Shown here in pieces: positions 34,887-50,710 of a stretch of DNA of 64,000 bases. The notes beneath the pieces are model-generated. The model did not search any database. It had not been told where the DNA came from and was given only the letters and a program-made list of their open reading frames with translations. A program made the translations under genes and the position numbers. Position 1 is the stretch's first letter, and each line of letters starts with the position of its first letter. Source of the DNA: Candidatus Nitricoxidivorans perseverans (lineage in GTDB: Bacteria > Pseudomonadota > Gammaproteobacteria > Burkholderiales > Rhodocyclaceae); contig CP107246.1 of NCBI GenBank assembly GCA_030246985.1, positions 308,282-372,281 on the forward strand. The letters are read 5' to 3'.

Positions 34887-36066
34887 AGAAGCCCTCGAAC
34901 AATTGCTCGCCTCGGCCCGCAAGCTGAAGGGCGAGGATCGCGTCCCCCTCGGGGCCGCCGCGGGCCGCATCCTGGCCCAGCCGCTGGCGTCCTCCATCAA
35001 CGTCCCGCCGCTCGACAACAGCGCGATGGACGGCTACGCCGTGCGCGTGTCCGACGTGCAGGCCTCCGGCACGGTGCTGCCCGTCGCCCAGCGCATTCCG
35101 GCCGGCAGCATCGGCCATACCCTGGCGCCGGGCACGGCCGCGCGCATCTTCACCGGCGCGTCGGTGCCCGCGGGCGCGGACGCCGTGGTGATGCAGGAGC
35201 GGTGCGGCCACGCGGGCGAAGGGCGCGTCTCCATCGACCATGTGCCGAAGCCCGGCGAGCACATCCGCCGCGCGGGCGAGGACATCCGCGCGGGCGACGA
35301 GATCCTGCCGGCGGGCGCGCTGCTCACGCCCCAGGCCATCGGGCTGGCGGCCTCCGTGGGCGCGTCGCGGCTTTCCGTGATGCGTCCCTTTCGGGTGGGG
35401 CTGCTGACCACCGGCGACGAGCTGGCCGAACCGGGCGAGCCGCTGCCGCCGGGCGGCATCTACAATTCGAACCGCTTCCTGCTGGTCGCGATGCTCCAAC
35501 GCCTCGGCTGCGAGGTGGAGGATTTTGGCCATGTGCCCGACACGCTGGAGGCCACGAAAAAGGCGCTCGCCAAGGCCGCCGCCCTTTCCGATCTCGTGCT
35601 GACGACGGGCGGGGTGTCGGTGGGCGAGGAGGACCACGTCAAGCCCGCCGTCGAGGCGGTGGGCGAACTGAACCTCTGGAAGATCGGCATCAAGCCGGGC
35701 AAGCCGCTGGCCTTCGGCAAGGTCGGGCAGGCGGATTTCGTCGGGCTGCCGGGCAACCCGGTTTCCGCCTTCGTCACCTTCCTGATGCTGGTGCGGCCCT
35801 TCATTCGCAAGTGCCAGGGCGCGTCTGAAATCCTGCCGCGCGCGCTGGCCATGACCGCCGCCTTCGACTGGCCGAAGCCCGACAAGCGCCGCGAGTTCCT
35901 GCGCGCCCGCATCGCCGCCGATGGCCGGGTGGAACTCTTCCCCCATCAGGGCTCCGGCGTGCTGACCTCCACCGTGCGCTCCGACGGCCTCGTCGACAAC
36001 CCGCCGGGACAGGCCGTCCGTCCCGGCGATTCGGTGCGCTTCCTGCCGTTCTCGGAGCTGCTATGA
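34873..36066 (+). CDS. moeA: Molybdopterin molybdenumtransferase
   Basis: The 397-residue enzyme inserts molybdate into adenylated molybdopterin. The opening LTFEEALEQLLASA, the conserved PPLDNSAMDGYAVR near residue 42, the LLTTGDELAEPGEPLPPGGI loop near residue 175 and GKPLAFGKV with GLPGNPVSAFVTF are all MoeA hallmarks. It starts inside mobB and ends inside the moaD start (4-bp overlap), so mobB-moeA-moaD-moaE form one coupled unit. Confidence 0.95.
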   Translation: MLTFEEALEQLLASARKLKGEDRVPLGAAAGRILAQPLASSINVPPLDNSAMDGYAVRVSDVQASGTVLPVAQRIPAGSIGHTLAPGTAARIFTGASVPAGADAVVMQERCGHAGEGRVSIDHVPKPGEHIRRAGEDIRAGDEILPAGALLTPQAIGLAASVGASRLSVMRPFRVGLLTTGDELAEPGEPLPPGGIYNSNRFLLVAMLQRLGCEVEDFGHVPDTLEATKKALAKAAALSDLVLTTGGVSVGEEDHVKPAVEAVGELNLWKIGIKPGKPLAFGKVGQADFVGLPGNPVSAFVTFLMLVRPFIRKCQGASEILPRALAMTAAFDWPKPDKRREFLRARIAADGRVELFPHQGSGVLTSTVRSDGLVDNPPGQAVRPGDSVRFLPFSELL

Positions 36067-36320
36067 GCAAGGTCAATGTCCTCTATTTCGCCAGCCTGCG
36101 CGAATCGCTCGGCGTTTCCGGCGAGGAACTCGAACTGCCCGCCGGCGTTGCGACGGCCGGCGCATTGCGCGACCACTTGGCCGGCCGAGGCGACCCCTGG
36201 GGCGCGCTGAAAACCGCGAAGAACCTGCGGATTGCCGTCAATCAGTCGATGGTGTCGCCGGAGGCGCCGGTGGCGGTGGGCGACGAGGTGGCTTTTTTCC
36301 CGCCGGTGACAGGGGGCTGA
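36063..36320 (+). CDS. moaD: Molybdopterin synthase sulfur-carrier subunit
   Basis: The 85-residue ubiquitin-like protein ends in PPVTGG. The terminal Gly-Gly is thiocarboxylated to deliver sulfur to the pterin precursor. VNVLYFASLRESLGVSGEEL is the usual start. It overlaps moeA by 4 bp and is followed at once by its partner moaE. Confidence 0.94.
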   Translation: MSKVNVLYFASLRESLGVSGEELELPAGVATAGALRDHLAGRGDPWGALKTAKNLRIAVNQSMVSPEAPVAVGDEVAFFPPVTGG

Positions 36321-36321
36321 C

Positions 36322-36783
36322 GTGAATGAGGTTTCTATCCAAGAAGCCGACTTCGACGCCGGCGCCGAAATCGCGGCGCTGACGGCGGGCGACCTTTCCG
36401 CCGGCGCGGTCGCGAGCTTCGTCGGCCTGGTGCGGGGCGGTGAGGTGGCTTCGATGACGCTCGAACACTATCCCGGCATGACCGAAAAGGCGCTCTCGGA
36501 GATCGTCGCCGAGGCGAAATCGCGCTGGCGGCTCCTGGCCGTGCGCGTCATCCACCGCGTCGGGCGGCTGCTCCCCGGCGACCGTATCGTCTTCGTGGCG
36601 GTGTCGTCGAGCCATCGCCATGAGGCCTTCGCCGCCTGCGAGTTCATCATGGACTACCTGAAGACCCGCGCGCCCTTCTGGAAGAAGGAAGAAACGGACG
36701 GAGGCGGCCGCTGGGTGGACGCCCGCGAGTCCGACGACGCGGCGGCCGACCGGTGGGATGGCGGGCGCATCCGTCCTACCTGA
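36322..36783 (+). CDS. moaE: Molybdopterin synthase catalytic subunit
   Basis: The 153-residue large subunit turns the cyclic pyranopterin into molybdopterin with sulfur from MoaD. Conserved features are GAVASFVGLVRGG near residue 32, LEHYPGMTEKAL, HRVGRLLPGDRIVFVAVSSSHR and the catalytic-lysine end KTRAPFWKKEE. The start is GTG at 36322, 1 bp after moaD. Its 3' end overlaps the convergent gene by 8 bp. Confidence 0.94.
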   Translation: MNEVSIQEADFDAGAEIAALTAGDLSAGAVASFVGLVRGGEVASMTLEHYPGMTEKALSEIVAEAKSRWRLLAVRVIHRVGRLLPGDRIVFVAVSSSHRHEAFAACEFIMDYLKTRAPFWKKEETDGGGRWVDARESDDAAADRWDGGRIRPT

Positions 36784-37480
36784 GCAGCCCCTTGATCGCG
36801 TCGCCAGCCTTGTCGAGCGACTGGCCGGCCGATTTGGCGAGTCCCTCGAAGCTGACTGCGGACGAGAGCCTCTGTTTCAGCGCCTGCGCGATTTCCCGGC
36901 CGAGTTCGCCGGGCGGGATGCCGCCCTTGGCCTTGCCCAGGTCGCGCAGCACGATGTCGGGCAGGGGCACCGCGACGGCCTTGCCCTTCATGAAGGCGGC
37001 GCTGGCCTGGGCCTTGGCGCCGCGGATGGCGAACTCCTCGACGATCAGCTTCCTGCCGGGCTCGGTTTTCCGGTCGGGGCCGAGATAGTCGGCGATGTTC
37101 TTCTGGATGGCGTCGAAATTGGTCGCCGTCTCGCCTTTCTCGTAGATCACGTCGGGCGCCTTGACGAGGATGCGGCGAATGACGACGACGTCGCCGGCGA
37201 GGCTGGCGACGTCGAGGGCGATCTCGATCTCGCCGACCTTGAGCGCGTGCGGCGTCCTGAACCCCGGCGGGTTGCCGATGCTGAGGTCGCGTATGAAGCC
37301 GGCGCCGTCGCCCGCGCGGATATCGACGCCGCCGACCTTCACTTCGGCGCGGGTCATGGCGCCGCCGTAATGGGCGATGCCGTCACGGACGAGGCCGTCG
37401 AGGCCGCCGCGCAGCCAGAACAGGCCAGCGGCGACGGCGATGGCGACCGCCAGGAATGCGATGAGGATGTTCTTCGGCAT
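36776..37480 (-). CDS. AsmA-like single-span envelope protein, function unknown
   Basis: The 234-residue protein has one N-terminal membrane helix (ILIAFLAVAIAVAAGLFWL) and then the block YGGAMTRAEVKVGGVDIRAGDG with GDVVVIRRILVKAPDVIYE. This spacing of short strands resembles the start of AsmA-type proteins facing the periplasm. The C-terminus is helical. No catalytic motif is visible. It lies 20 bp downstream of queF on the same strand. Confidence 0.55.
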   Translation of the reverse strand: MPKNILIAFLAVAIAVAAGLFWLRGGLDGLVRDGIAHYGGAMTRAEVKVGGVDIRAGDGAGFIRDLSIGNPPGFRTPHALKVGEIEIALDVASLAGDVVVIRRILVKAPDVIYEKGETATNFDAIQKNIADYLGPDRKTEPGRKLIVEEFAIRGAKAQASAAFMKGKAVAVPLPDIVLRDLGKAKGGIPPGELGREIAQALKQRLSSAVSFEGLAKSAGQSLDKAGDAIKGLLR

Positions 37481-37500
37481 GTCTGCTCCTTTCCGGGCGT

Positions 37501-37920
37501 TCAGCCCCGTATGTTCGACTGGGGATCGAATTCGGCGAATTCCACGGGCGCCGCGGGCTTCCAGCCTTTCTTGCGGTGCTCGGCCACGACATTGGTGAAG
37601 ATGCCGCCGCGCACGAAGAAGCGGGCGGTCAGGCGCATGAAGCGCGGCTTCGTCGCGCGGACGAGGTCGTCGAGGATGCGGTTGGCCACGTCCTCGTGGA
37701 AATGGCCCTCGTCGCGGAAGCTCCAGACGTAGAGCTTGAGGCTCTTCAGCTCCACGCACAGCCGGTCCGGCACGTAGTCGAGCGTCAGCACGGCGAAGTC
37801 GGGTTGGCCGGTCTTGGGGCACAGGCAGGTGAATTCCGGAATCTCCATATGTATCCGGTAGTCCCGGCGGGGGGCCGGGTTGTCGAAGGTCTCCAGGGTC
37901 TTGCTGGGGCGGGTTGTCAT
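37501..37920 (-). CDS. queF: NADPH-dependent 7-cyano-7-deazaguanine reductase
   Basis: The 139-residue enzyme reduces preQ0 to preQ1 in queuosine tRNA modification. [14 protein letters not shown] contains the catalytic Cys34, and [22 protein letters not shown] contains the substrate-binding Glu and His. The length is that of the short, single-domain QueF type. It is divergent from smc, and the 78 bp between them should carry both promoters. Confidence 0.95.
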   Translation of the reverse strand: MTTRPSKTLETFDNPAPRRDYRIHMEIPEFTCLCPKTGQPDFAVLTLDYVPDRLCVELKSLKLYVWSFRDEGHFHEDVANRILDDLVRATKPRFMRLTARFFVRGGIFTNVVAEHRKKGWKPAAPVEFAEFDPQSNIRG

Positions 37921-37998
37921 GATGTCCGGGCGGGGCGCGAGGTTATGTGGCGAGCGATTATAATGCGCCCTCCAGGCCCGAACCCAAAGCGCCCACCC

Positions 37999-45272
<7,274 letters not shown>

Positions 45273-45276
<4 letters not shown>

Positions 45277-45818
45277 CGCCGGCGGAGGCGCGCACCCTCC
45301 TGGCCGAGGCCGACCTGATCGTCGACGCCGGGGAAATCCAGCGATCGCTCGACCGCATGGCGGCTGAGATTTCGGCGCGCATGGCGGAATCGAATCCGCT
45401 GGTGCTTTCCGTGATGACCGGCGCCGTGTTCCTCGCCGGGCAGCTGCTGCCGCGGCTGGCCTTTCCGCTGGAGTGCGACTACATCCACGCCACGCGCTAC
45501 CGCAACACCACGCAGGGCCACGGCATCGACTGGGTGATCGAGCCGCGCACGCCCGTGGCCGGCCGCACGCTGCTGGTGCTCGACGACATCCTCGACGAGG
45601 GCATCACGCTGGCGGCGATCAAGGCGCGGCTGCTCGAACAGGGCGCGAAGGAATGCCTGACCGCCGTGCTGGCGGTGAAGGACATCGGCCGTCCGCAGCC
45701 CCTCGCGGCCGACTTTTCCGGCGTGCGGCTGCCCAACCGCTACGTCTTCGGCTGCGGCATGGACGTGAAGGGCGCGTGGCGCAACCTGCCCGCCATCCAC
45801 GCGGTCAAGGACCTTTGA
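45273..45818 (+). CDS. hpt: Hypoxanthine-guanine phosphoribosyltransferase
   Basis: The 181-residue purine salvage enzyme has the PRPP-binding motif [14 protein letters not shown] near residue 97 and the base-binding end [38 protein letters not shown] near residue 46 is the usual N-terminal loop. GTG 45273 overlaps the galU stop. It closes the smc-zipA-ligA-galU-hpt run and converges on lplT, with only 2 bp between stops. Confidence 0.88.
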
Positions 45819-45820
45819 TC

Positions 45821-47086
45821 TCAGCGGTGGGCGACGTCTTCCAGGTGGATCACGTCGTCGTACCGCCGCTGGTTGGCTTCGTGGTGCCGCTTGACCAGCC
45901 ACATGGCGCCGGCGACGAACAGGCCGAACAGGACGATGATCCAGTGGATCGACAGGCTGGCCCTGACCAGTACCGAATAGATGCCCGTCATGACGAGGAT
46001 CGACAGGTTCTCGTTGAAGTTCTGCACGGCGATGGAATGTCCGGCGCCCATCAGGATGTGGCCGCGGTGCTGGAGCAGGGCGTTCATGGGGACGACGAAG
46101 AAGCCCGATAGTACGCCCACCAGCACGAGCAGGGGCGCGGCGAGGGCCATGTCGCGCACGAAGACCATGCCGATGACGACGATGCCCATGGCGGCGCCCA
46201 GCGGGATTACCCGTACCGACTTGCGCAGCGTGATCATGCGGGCCGCCAGCGCCGCGCCGACGGCGACCCCCAGCGCGACGATGCCCTGGAGCATGCTGGC
46301 CCTCGATAGGTCGAGGTTCAGCGCGGCGCGCGCCCACTCGATGACGATGAATTGCAGGGTGGCGCCGGCGCCCCAGAACAGGGTGGTCACGGCCAGGGAA
46401 ATCTGGCCGAGCTTGTCGCGCCAGAGTAGCTTCAGGCAGTGGTTGAATTCGTGGAAGAGGTAGACCGGGTTCCTCTTGAGCGGCTTGTGGTCGACGCCGG
46501 TGTCCGGGATGTAGAGGTTGAAGAGCGCGGCGACGAGGTACAGCAGGCCGATGACGGCCAGGTTCATTTCGGCGACGGTGTCGATGCCGGTCTCGACCAG
46601 CGGCAGGTCGAAGGCGAGGAGGGATGCGGCGATGTCCGGCTTGATCAGCGCGCCGCCGATGACGACGCCGAGGATGATGGCCATCACCGTCAGGCCCTCG
46701 ATCCAGCCGTTGGCGACGACGAGCAGCCGGTGCGGCAGGTATTCGGTGAGGATGCCGTACTTGGCCGGCGAGTAGGCGGCGGCGCCCAGGCCCACCACGG
46801 CGTAGGCGACCAGCGGATGCACGCCGAAGAACATCATGCCGCAGCCGAGGATCTTGATGCCATTACTGATGAACATGACCCGCCACTTGGGCATCGAGTC
46901 GGCGAAGGCGCCGACAAAGGCGGCCAGCAGGACGTAGGAAAGGGTGAAGAAGGTCTTGAGCAGCGGCTCGTATTCGGCCGGAGCCTGCGCTTCGCGCAAC
47001 ATGGCGATGGCGGCGATCAGCAGGGCATTGTCGGCGAGCGCGGAGAAGAACTGCGCCGCCATGATGAGGTAGAAGCCGAGGGTCAT
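45821..47086 (-). CDS. lplT: Lysophospholipid transporter LplT
   Basis: The 421-residue major-facilitator protein has about twelve hydrophobic segments. The opening FYLIMAAQFFSALADNALLI and the block AAAYSPAKYGILTEYLP near residue 105 are typical of LplT, which flips lysophospholipids inward for reacylation by Aas. No aas gene lies next to it here, and in many genomes the two are fused or adjacent. It is divergent from the LysR gene. Confidence 0.88.
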   Translation of the reverse strand: MTLGFYLIMAAQFFSALADNALLIAAIAMLREAQAPAEYEPLLKTFFTLSYVLLAAFVGAFADSMPKWRVMFISNGIKILGCGMMFFGVHPLVAYAVVGLGAAAYSPAKYGILTEYLPHRLLVVANGWIEGLTVMAIILGVVIGGALIKPDIAASLLAFDLPLVETGIDTVAEMNLAVIGLLYLVAALFNLYIPDTGVDHKPLKRNPVYLFHEFNHCLKLLWRDKLGQISLAVTTLFWGAGATLQFIVIEWARAALNLDLSRASMLQGIVALGVAVGAALAARMITLRKSVRVIPLGAAMGIVVIGMVFVRDMALAAPLLVLVGVLSGFFVVPMNALLQHRGHILMGAGHSIAVQNFNENLSILVMTGIYSVLVRASLSIHWIIVLFGLFVAGAMWLVKRHHEANQRRYDDVIHLEDVAHR

Positions 47087-47163
47087 GGGCGGGAAGGTTT
47101 ATACCACGATTGCCCGGATGCCCTTCTTACGGGGGGCGCCGAATGTTTTGGGGCACGTTTTTG

Positions 47164-47186
47164 ACGCATCAGGCTATCTTATGCGT
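47164..47186. promoter_or_regulatory. LysR-type operator (T-N11-A) between lplT and the LysR gene
   Basis: A perfect inverted repeat, ACGCAT, then 11 bp, then ATGCGT, gives the T-N11-A core of LysR-family binding sites. It lies 53 bp upstream of the LysR ATG and 78 bp upstream of lplT in the divergent direction. The expected use is autoregulation, perhaps also control of lplT. Confidence 0.55.
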
Positions 47187-47238
47187 GGAATTTGTGCTTG
47201 AATGTTAGCCCTGTCGAATGTTTCTCCGGAGTTTCGCC

Positions 47239-48147
47239 ATGGCCGATCGCAGGCTGCAGGTTTTTCACGCCGTCGCCAAGCAATTGTCGTTCACCAAGGC
47301 GGCGGAAGTGCTTTTCATGACGCAGCCCGCCGTCACCTTTCAGATCAAGCAGCTGGAGGAGCACTTCAACACCCGGCTGTTCGACCGCGGCCACGGCCGC
47401 ATCGCCCTGACGCCCGCCGGCGACCTGGTGCTGGATTACGCGGAGCGGATTCTCGGACTTTCCTCGGAAATGGATGTGCGCCTGGGCGAAATGACGGGCG
47501 AGATCGGCGGCTCGCTGCTGGTCGGCGCCTCCACCACCATCGCCGAATTCATGCTGCCGCGCATCCTCGGCGAGTTCAAGTCCGGCCATCCCAATGTTCG
47601 TCCGCGCCTGATCGTCGCCAATTCGGAAGCCATCGAAACGCGGGTGGCGGAACATACCCTCGACATCGGATTCATTGAGTCGCCCTCCCATCAGCCGAAC
47701 CTCCAGACGGAAATTTGCTGCGAGGATGAACTGGTGGCCATTTGCAGCCCGAAGTTCCCCCTGGCCAAGTTCAAGGAGCTGACGCCCGCCCAGTTGGCCG
47801 ATCATCCGTACGTATCCCGCGAACCGGGATCGGGCACCCGGGAATTCACCGACGGCTACCTGCGCAAGGCCGGCATCGGATTGGACCAGATGACGCTGGT
47901 GATGGAACTGGGCAGCCCGATCGCGCTGAACGGCGTGGTGGAGACGGGGCTGGGCTTCGCCATCGCCTCGCGCGCCTCGGTGGCCAAGGCGCAGCGCCTC
48001 GGCGACCTGGTGGCGATCCCGCTCAAGCCGCGCCTGATCCGCACCCTGTCGATGGTCTATCCGAAGGAGAAGTTCCGTTCCCGGCTGGTGACCGCCTTCG
48101 TCGAATTTGCGGCCGGCCGGCTCAAGCAGATCTCCGTCATCAAGTAA
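47239..48147 (+). CDS. LysR-family transcription regulator
   Basis: The 302-residue protein has the N-terminal winged helix (LQVFHAVAKQLSFTKAAEVL and MTQPAVTFQIKQLEEHFNT) and a two-lobed effector domain. ATG 47239 is chosen over 47218 because GGAG in front of it is well spaced and the family motif starts at once. The effector is not evident. The SLLVGASTTIAEFMLP and REPGSGTREFTDGYL segments resemble the CysB/CbbR-like branch. The divergent lplT and the T-N11-A box suggest a local target. Confidence 0.85.
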   Translation: MADRRLQVFHAVAKQLSFTKAAEVLFMTQPAVTFQIKQLEEHFNTRLFDRGHGRIALTPAGDLVLDYAERILGLSSEMDVRLGEMTGEIGGSLLVGASTTIAEFMLPRILGEFKSGHPNVRPRLIVANSEAIETRVAEHTLDIGFIESPSHQPNLQTEICCEDELVAICSPKFPLAKFKELTPAQLADHPYVSREPGSGTREFTDGYLRKAGIGLDQMTLVMELGSPIALNGVVETGLGFAIASRASVAKAQRLGDLVAIPLKPRLIRTLSMVYPKEKFRSRLVTAFVEFAAGRLKQISVIK

Positions 48148-48157
48148 CATTGCGGGC

Positions 48158-49261
48158 ATGCCCCGCTCATTGCGTCCCCTCCACGCTCGATTCGACGCCG
48201 CCGCCCTGCGGCACAACCATGCCGTCGCCCGCCATCATGCCGGCGCGGCGCGCCTCTGGAGCGTCATCAAGGCCGACGCCTACGGCCACGGCTTCATGCG
48301 GGCGGCGGAAGCCCTGGCGGAAGCCGCCGACGGATTCGCGCTGATCGAGCTGGACGCCGCGATCGCCCTGAGGGAGGCCGGTTTCCGGCAGCCGATCCTG
48401 ATGCTGGAAGGCTTCTACGGCGTCGACGAGCTGCCTCTGTTCGCCGAGCACCGGCTGATCCCCGTCCTGCATTCCCTGGCCCAGATCGAAGACCTGCGGG
48501 CCGCCGCGCTGCCGGCGCGCCTGCCGGCCTACCTGAAGCTCAACACCGGCATGAACCGGCTCGGCCTCGACGGCGACGAATTCGCCGTCGCGCTGGAGCG
48601 GGTGTCGGCGATGCCGGAGATTTCCGGCATCACCCTGATGAGCCACTTCGCCGACGCCGACAACGAGCGCGGCGTCGCCGGCCAGATGGCGCGGTTCGAG
48701 GCGATGCGGGAGGGCCACCGGTCGCTGCCGGTTTCGCTGGCCAATTCGGCGGCGCTGCTGCGCCACCCCGAAACCCGCGGCGGCGGGCATGACTGGGCGA
48801 GACCGGGCATCATGCTCTACGGCAGCTCGCCGTTTCCGGAAACGCCCGCGGAAGAACTCGGGTTGCAGCCGGTGATGACGCTGGCGAGCGAAATCATCGC
48901 CGTGCGCGACCTGAAACCGGGCGACCGGGTCGGCTATGGCGGCACGTTCGAGGCCGGGGCGCCCATGCGCATCGGCCTCGTCGCCTGCGGCTACGGCGAC
49001 GGCTACCCGCGCCACGCCCCGACCGGCACGCCGGTGCTGGTCGACGGCCGGCGCACGCGCACGCTGGGCCGGGTCTCCATGGACAAGCTGTGCGTCGATC
49101 TCGGCGACATCCCCCAGGCCGGCGTCGGCACGCCCGTCACGCTCTGGGGCCGTTTTGGCGAAACCACGCTCTCCGTCGACGAGGTGGCGGCGAGCGCCGG
49201 CACCATCAGCTACGAGCTGCTCTGCGCCATGAAGGCGCGCGTGCCGGTGGTGGACGCCTGA
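48158..49261 (+). CDS. alr: Alanine racemase
   Basis: The 367-residue PLP enzyme supplies D-alanine for peptidoglycan. SVIKADAYGHG holds the PLP lysine, Lys38. LKLNTGMNRLGL and the catalytic-tyrosine region RVGYGGTF near residue 260 are conserved, as is RVSMDKLCVDLGD. ATG 48158 is used. The frame continues upstream into the LysR end without conserved residues. Its stop shares one base with the radA ATG. Confidence 0.94.
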   Translation: MPRSLRPLHARFDAAALRHNHAVARHHAGAARLWSVIKADAYGHGFMRAAEALAEAADGFALIELDAAIALREAGFRQPILMLEGFYGVDELPLFAEHRLIPVLHSLAQIEDLRAAALPARLPAYLKLNTGMNRLGLDGDEFAVALERVSAMPEISGITLMSHFADADNERGVAGQMARFEAMREGHRSLPVSLANSAALLRHPETRGGGHDWARPGIMLYGSSPFPETPAEELGLQPVMTLASEIIAVRDLKPGDRVGYGGTFEAGAPMRIGLVACGYGDGYPRHAPTGTPVLVDGRRTRTLGRVSMDKLCVDLGDIPQAGVGTPVTLWGRFGETTLSVDEVAASAGTISYELLCAMKARVPVVDA

Positions 49262-50628
49262 TGGCGAAGGCGAAGTCCGTCTATTCCTGCACCGAATGCG
49301 GCGCCGCTTCGCCCAAGTGGCAGGGCCAGTGCCCCGGCTGCGGGCAGTGGAACACGCTGGTCGAGACCGTGGCGGAGGCCGCGGCGGGAAGCGCCAACCG
49401 CTATGCCGCGCTGGCCGGCGGCGGGCAGATGCAGGACCTGTCCGCCATCCGTCCGCGCGAGGAGCCGCGCCAGCCGACCGGCATCGAGGAATTCGACCGC
49501 GTGCTGGGCGGCGGGCTGGTGGCCGGCGGCGTGGTGCTGATCGGCGGCGACCCAGGCATCGGGAAATCCACGCTCCTGCTTCAGGCGCTCTCGCGGCTGG
49601 CGGAGGGAGGCCAGCCGGTGCTCTACGTCTCCGGCGAGGAATCCGCCGAGCAGGTGGCGCTGCGCGCCCGTCGCCTCCAGCTCGAAACGCACGGCCTGCG
49701 GCTGCTGCCCGAGATCGGCCTGGAGAAAATCCTCGCCGCGCTGCAACGCGAAAAGCCGATGGTTGCGGTGATCGACTCGATCCAGACGCTCTACTCCGAG
49801 GCGCTGACCTCGGCGCCCGGCTCGGTCGCCCAGGTGCGCGAGTGCGCGGCGCAGCTCACGCGCCTGGCGAAGCAGACCGGCATCTGCGTGATCCTGGTCG
49901 GCCACGTCACCAAGGAAGGGGCGCTGGCCGGGCCGCGCGTGCTGGAGCACATCGTCGACACCGTGCTCTATTTCGAGGGCGACACCCATTCGAGCTTCCG
50001 GCTCGTGCGCGCATTCAAGAACCGCTTCGGCGCGGTGAATGAACTCGGCGTGTTCGCCATGACCGACAAGGGGCTGCGCGGCGTTTCCAACCCGTCGGCG
50101 CTGTTCCTATCGCAGCACGCGCAGGAGGTGTCGGGTTCATGCGTGATGGTGACGCAGGAGGGCACGCGGCCGCTGCTGGTGGAAATCCAGGCGCTGGTCG
50201 ACGAGGCCCACTCGCCCAGCCCGAGGCGGCTTTCGGTGGGACTGGAATCGACGCGGCTCGCGATGCTGCTGGCGGTGCTGCACCGCCACGCGGGCATCGC
50301 CTGCTTCGACCAGAACGTGTTCATCAACGCGGTGGGCGGCGTGCGCATCCAGGAGCCGGCGGCCGATCTCGCCATGCTGCTGGCCATCGTTTCCAGCTTG
50401 CGCAACAAGCCGCTGCCGGGCAAGCTCGTCGCCTTCGGCGAGGTGGGACTCGCCGGTGAGATCCGTCCCGCGCCGCGCGGCCAGGAGCGGCTGCGCGAGG
50501 CCGCCAAGCTCGGCTTCACGCACGCGCTGATCCCGAAGGCCAACGCGCCGAAGCAGGCGATCAAGGGCATCGAGGTCGTCGCGCTCGACCGGATCGAGCA
50601 GGCGGTCGAGCATCTGCGCCATTGCTGA
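49261..50628 (+). CDS. radA: DNA repair protein RadA
   Basis: The 455-residue RecA-like ATPase promotes branch migration in recombinational repair. A four-Cys zinc finger (YSCTECGAASPKWQGQCPGC) opens the protein. Walker A is GGDPGIGKSTLLLQAL near residue 98. The RadA-specific KNRFGAVNELGVF motif lies near residue 258, and a Lon-like C-terminal domain follows. The 1-bp overlap with alr implies co-translation, an order seen in other betaproteobacteria. Confidence 0.96.
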   Translation: MAKAKSVYSCTECGAASPKWQGQCPGCGQWNTLVETVAEAAAGSANRYAALAGGGQMQDLSAIRPREEPRQPTGIEEFDRVLGGGLVAGGVVLIGGDPGIGKSTLLLQALSRLAEGGQPVLYVSGEESAEQVALRARRLQLETHGLRLLPEIGLEKILAALQREKPMVAVIDSIQTLYSEALTSAPGSVAQVRECAAQLTRLAKQTGICVILVGHVTKEGALAGPRVLEHIVDTVLYFEGDTHSSFRLVRAFKNRFGAVNELGVFAMTDKGLRGVSNPSALFLSQHAQEVSGSCVMVTQEGTRPLLVEIQALVDEAHSPSPRRLSVGLESTRLAMLLAVLHRHAGIACFDQNVFINAVGGVRIQEPAADLAMLLAIVSSLRNKPLPGKLVAFGEVGLAGEIRPAPRGQERLREAAKLGFTHALIPKANAPKQAIKGIEVVALDRIEQAVEHLRHC

Positions 50629-50643
50629 TCGTCGTCGCCGGCG

Positions 50644-50670
50644 TTGAAGCGCCGGGGGGGCGGTTATACT
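50644..50670 (+). promoter_or_regulatory. Possible sigma-70 promoter for the diguanylate cyclase gene
   Basis: TTGAAG at 50644-50649 and TATACT at 50665-50670 are spaced by 15 bp, shorter than ideal. They stand about 40 bp before the ATG. The -10 box is good and the -35 box is fair. The same stretch also forms a CCGGCG/CGCCGG hairpin after radA, without a T-run. Confidence 0.35.
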
Positions 50671-50710
50671 GGACGGGCAGGTCGTCGGAAGGTCGCCGAA
50701 AGGAGCCGCG

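Noticed and set aside
50629..50665. Terminator after radA formed by CCGGCG and CGCCGG
   Set aside because: The stem is followed by a G-run, not a T-run, so intrinsic termination is unlikely.
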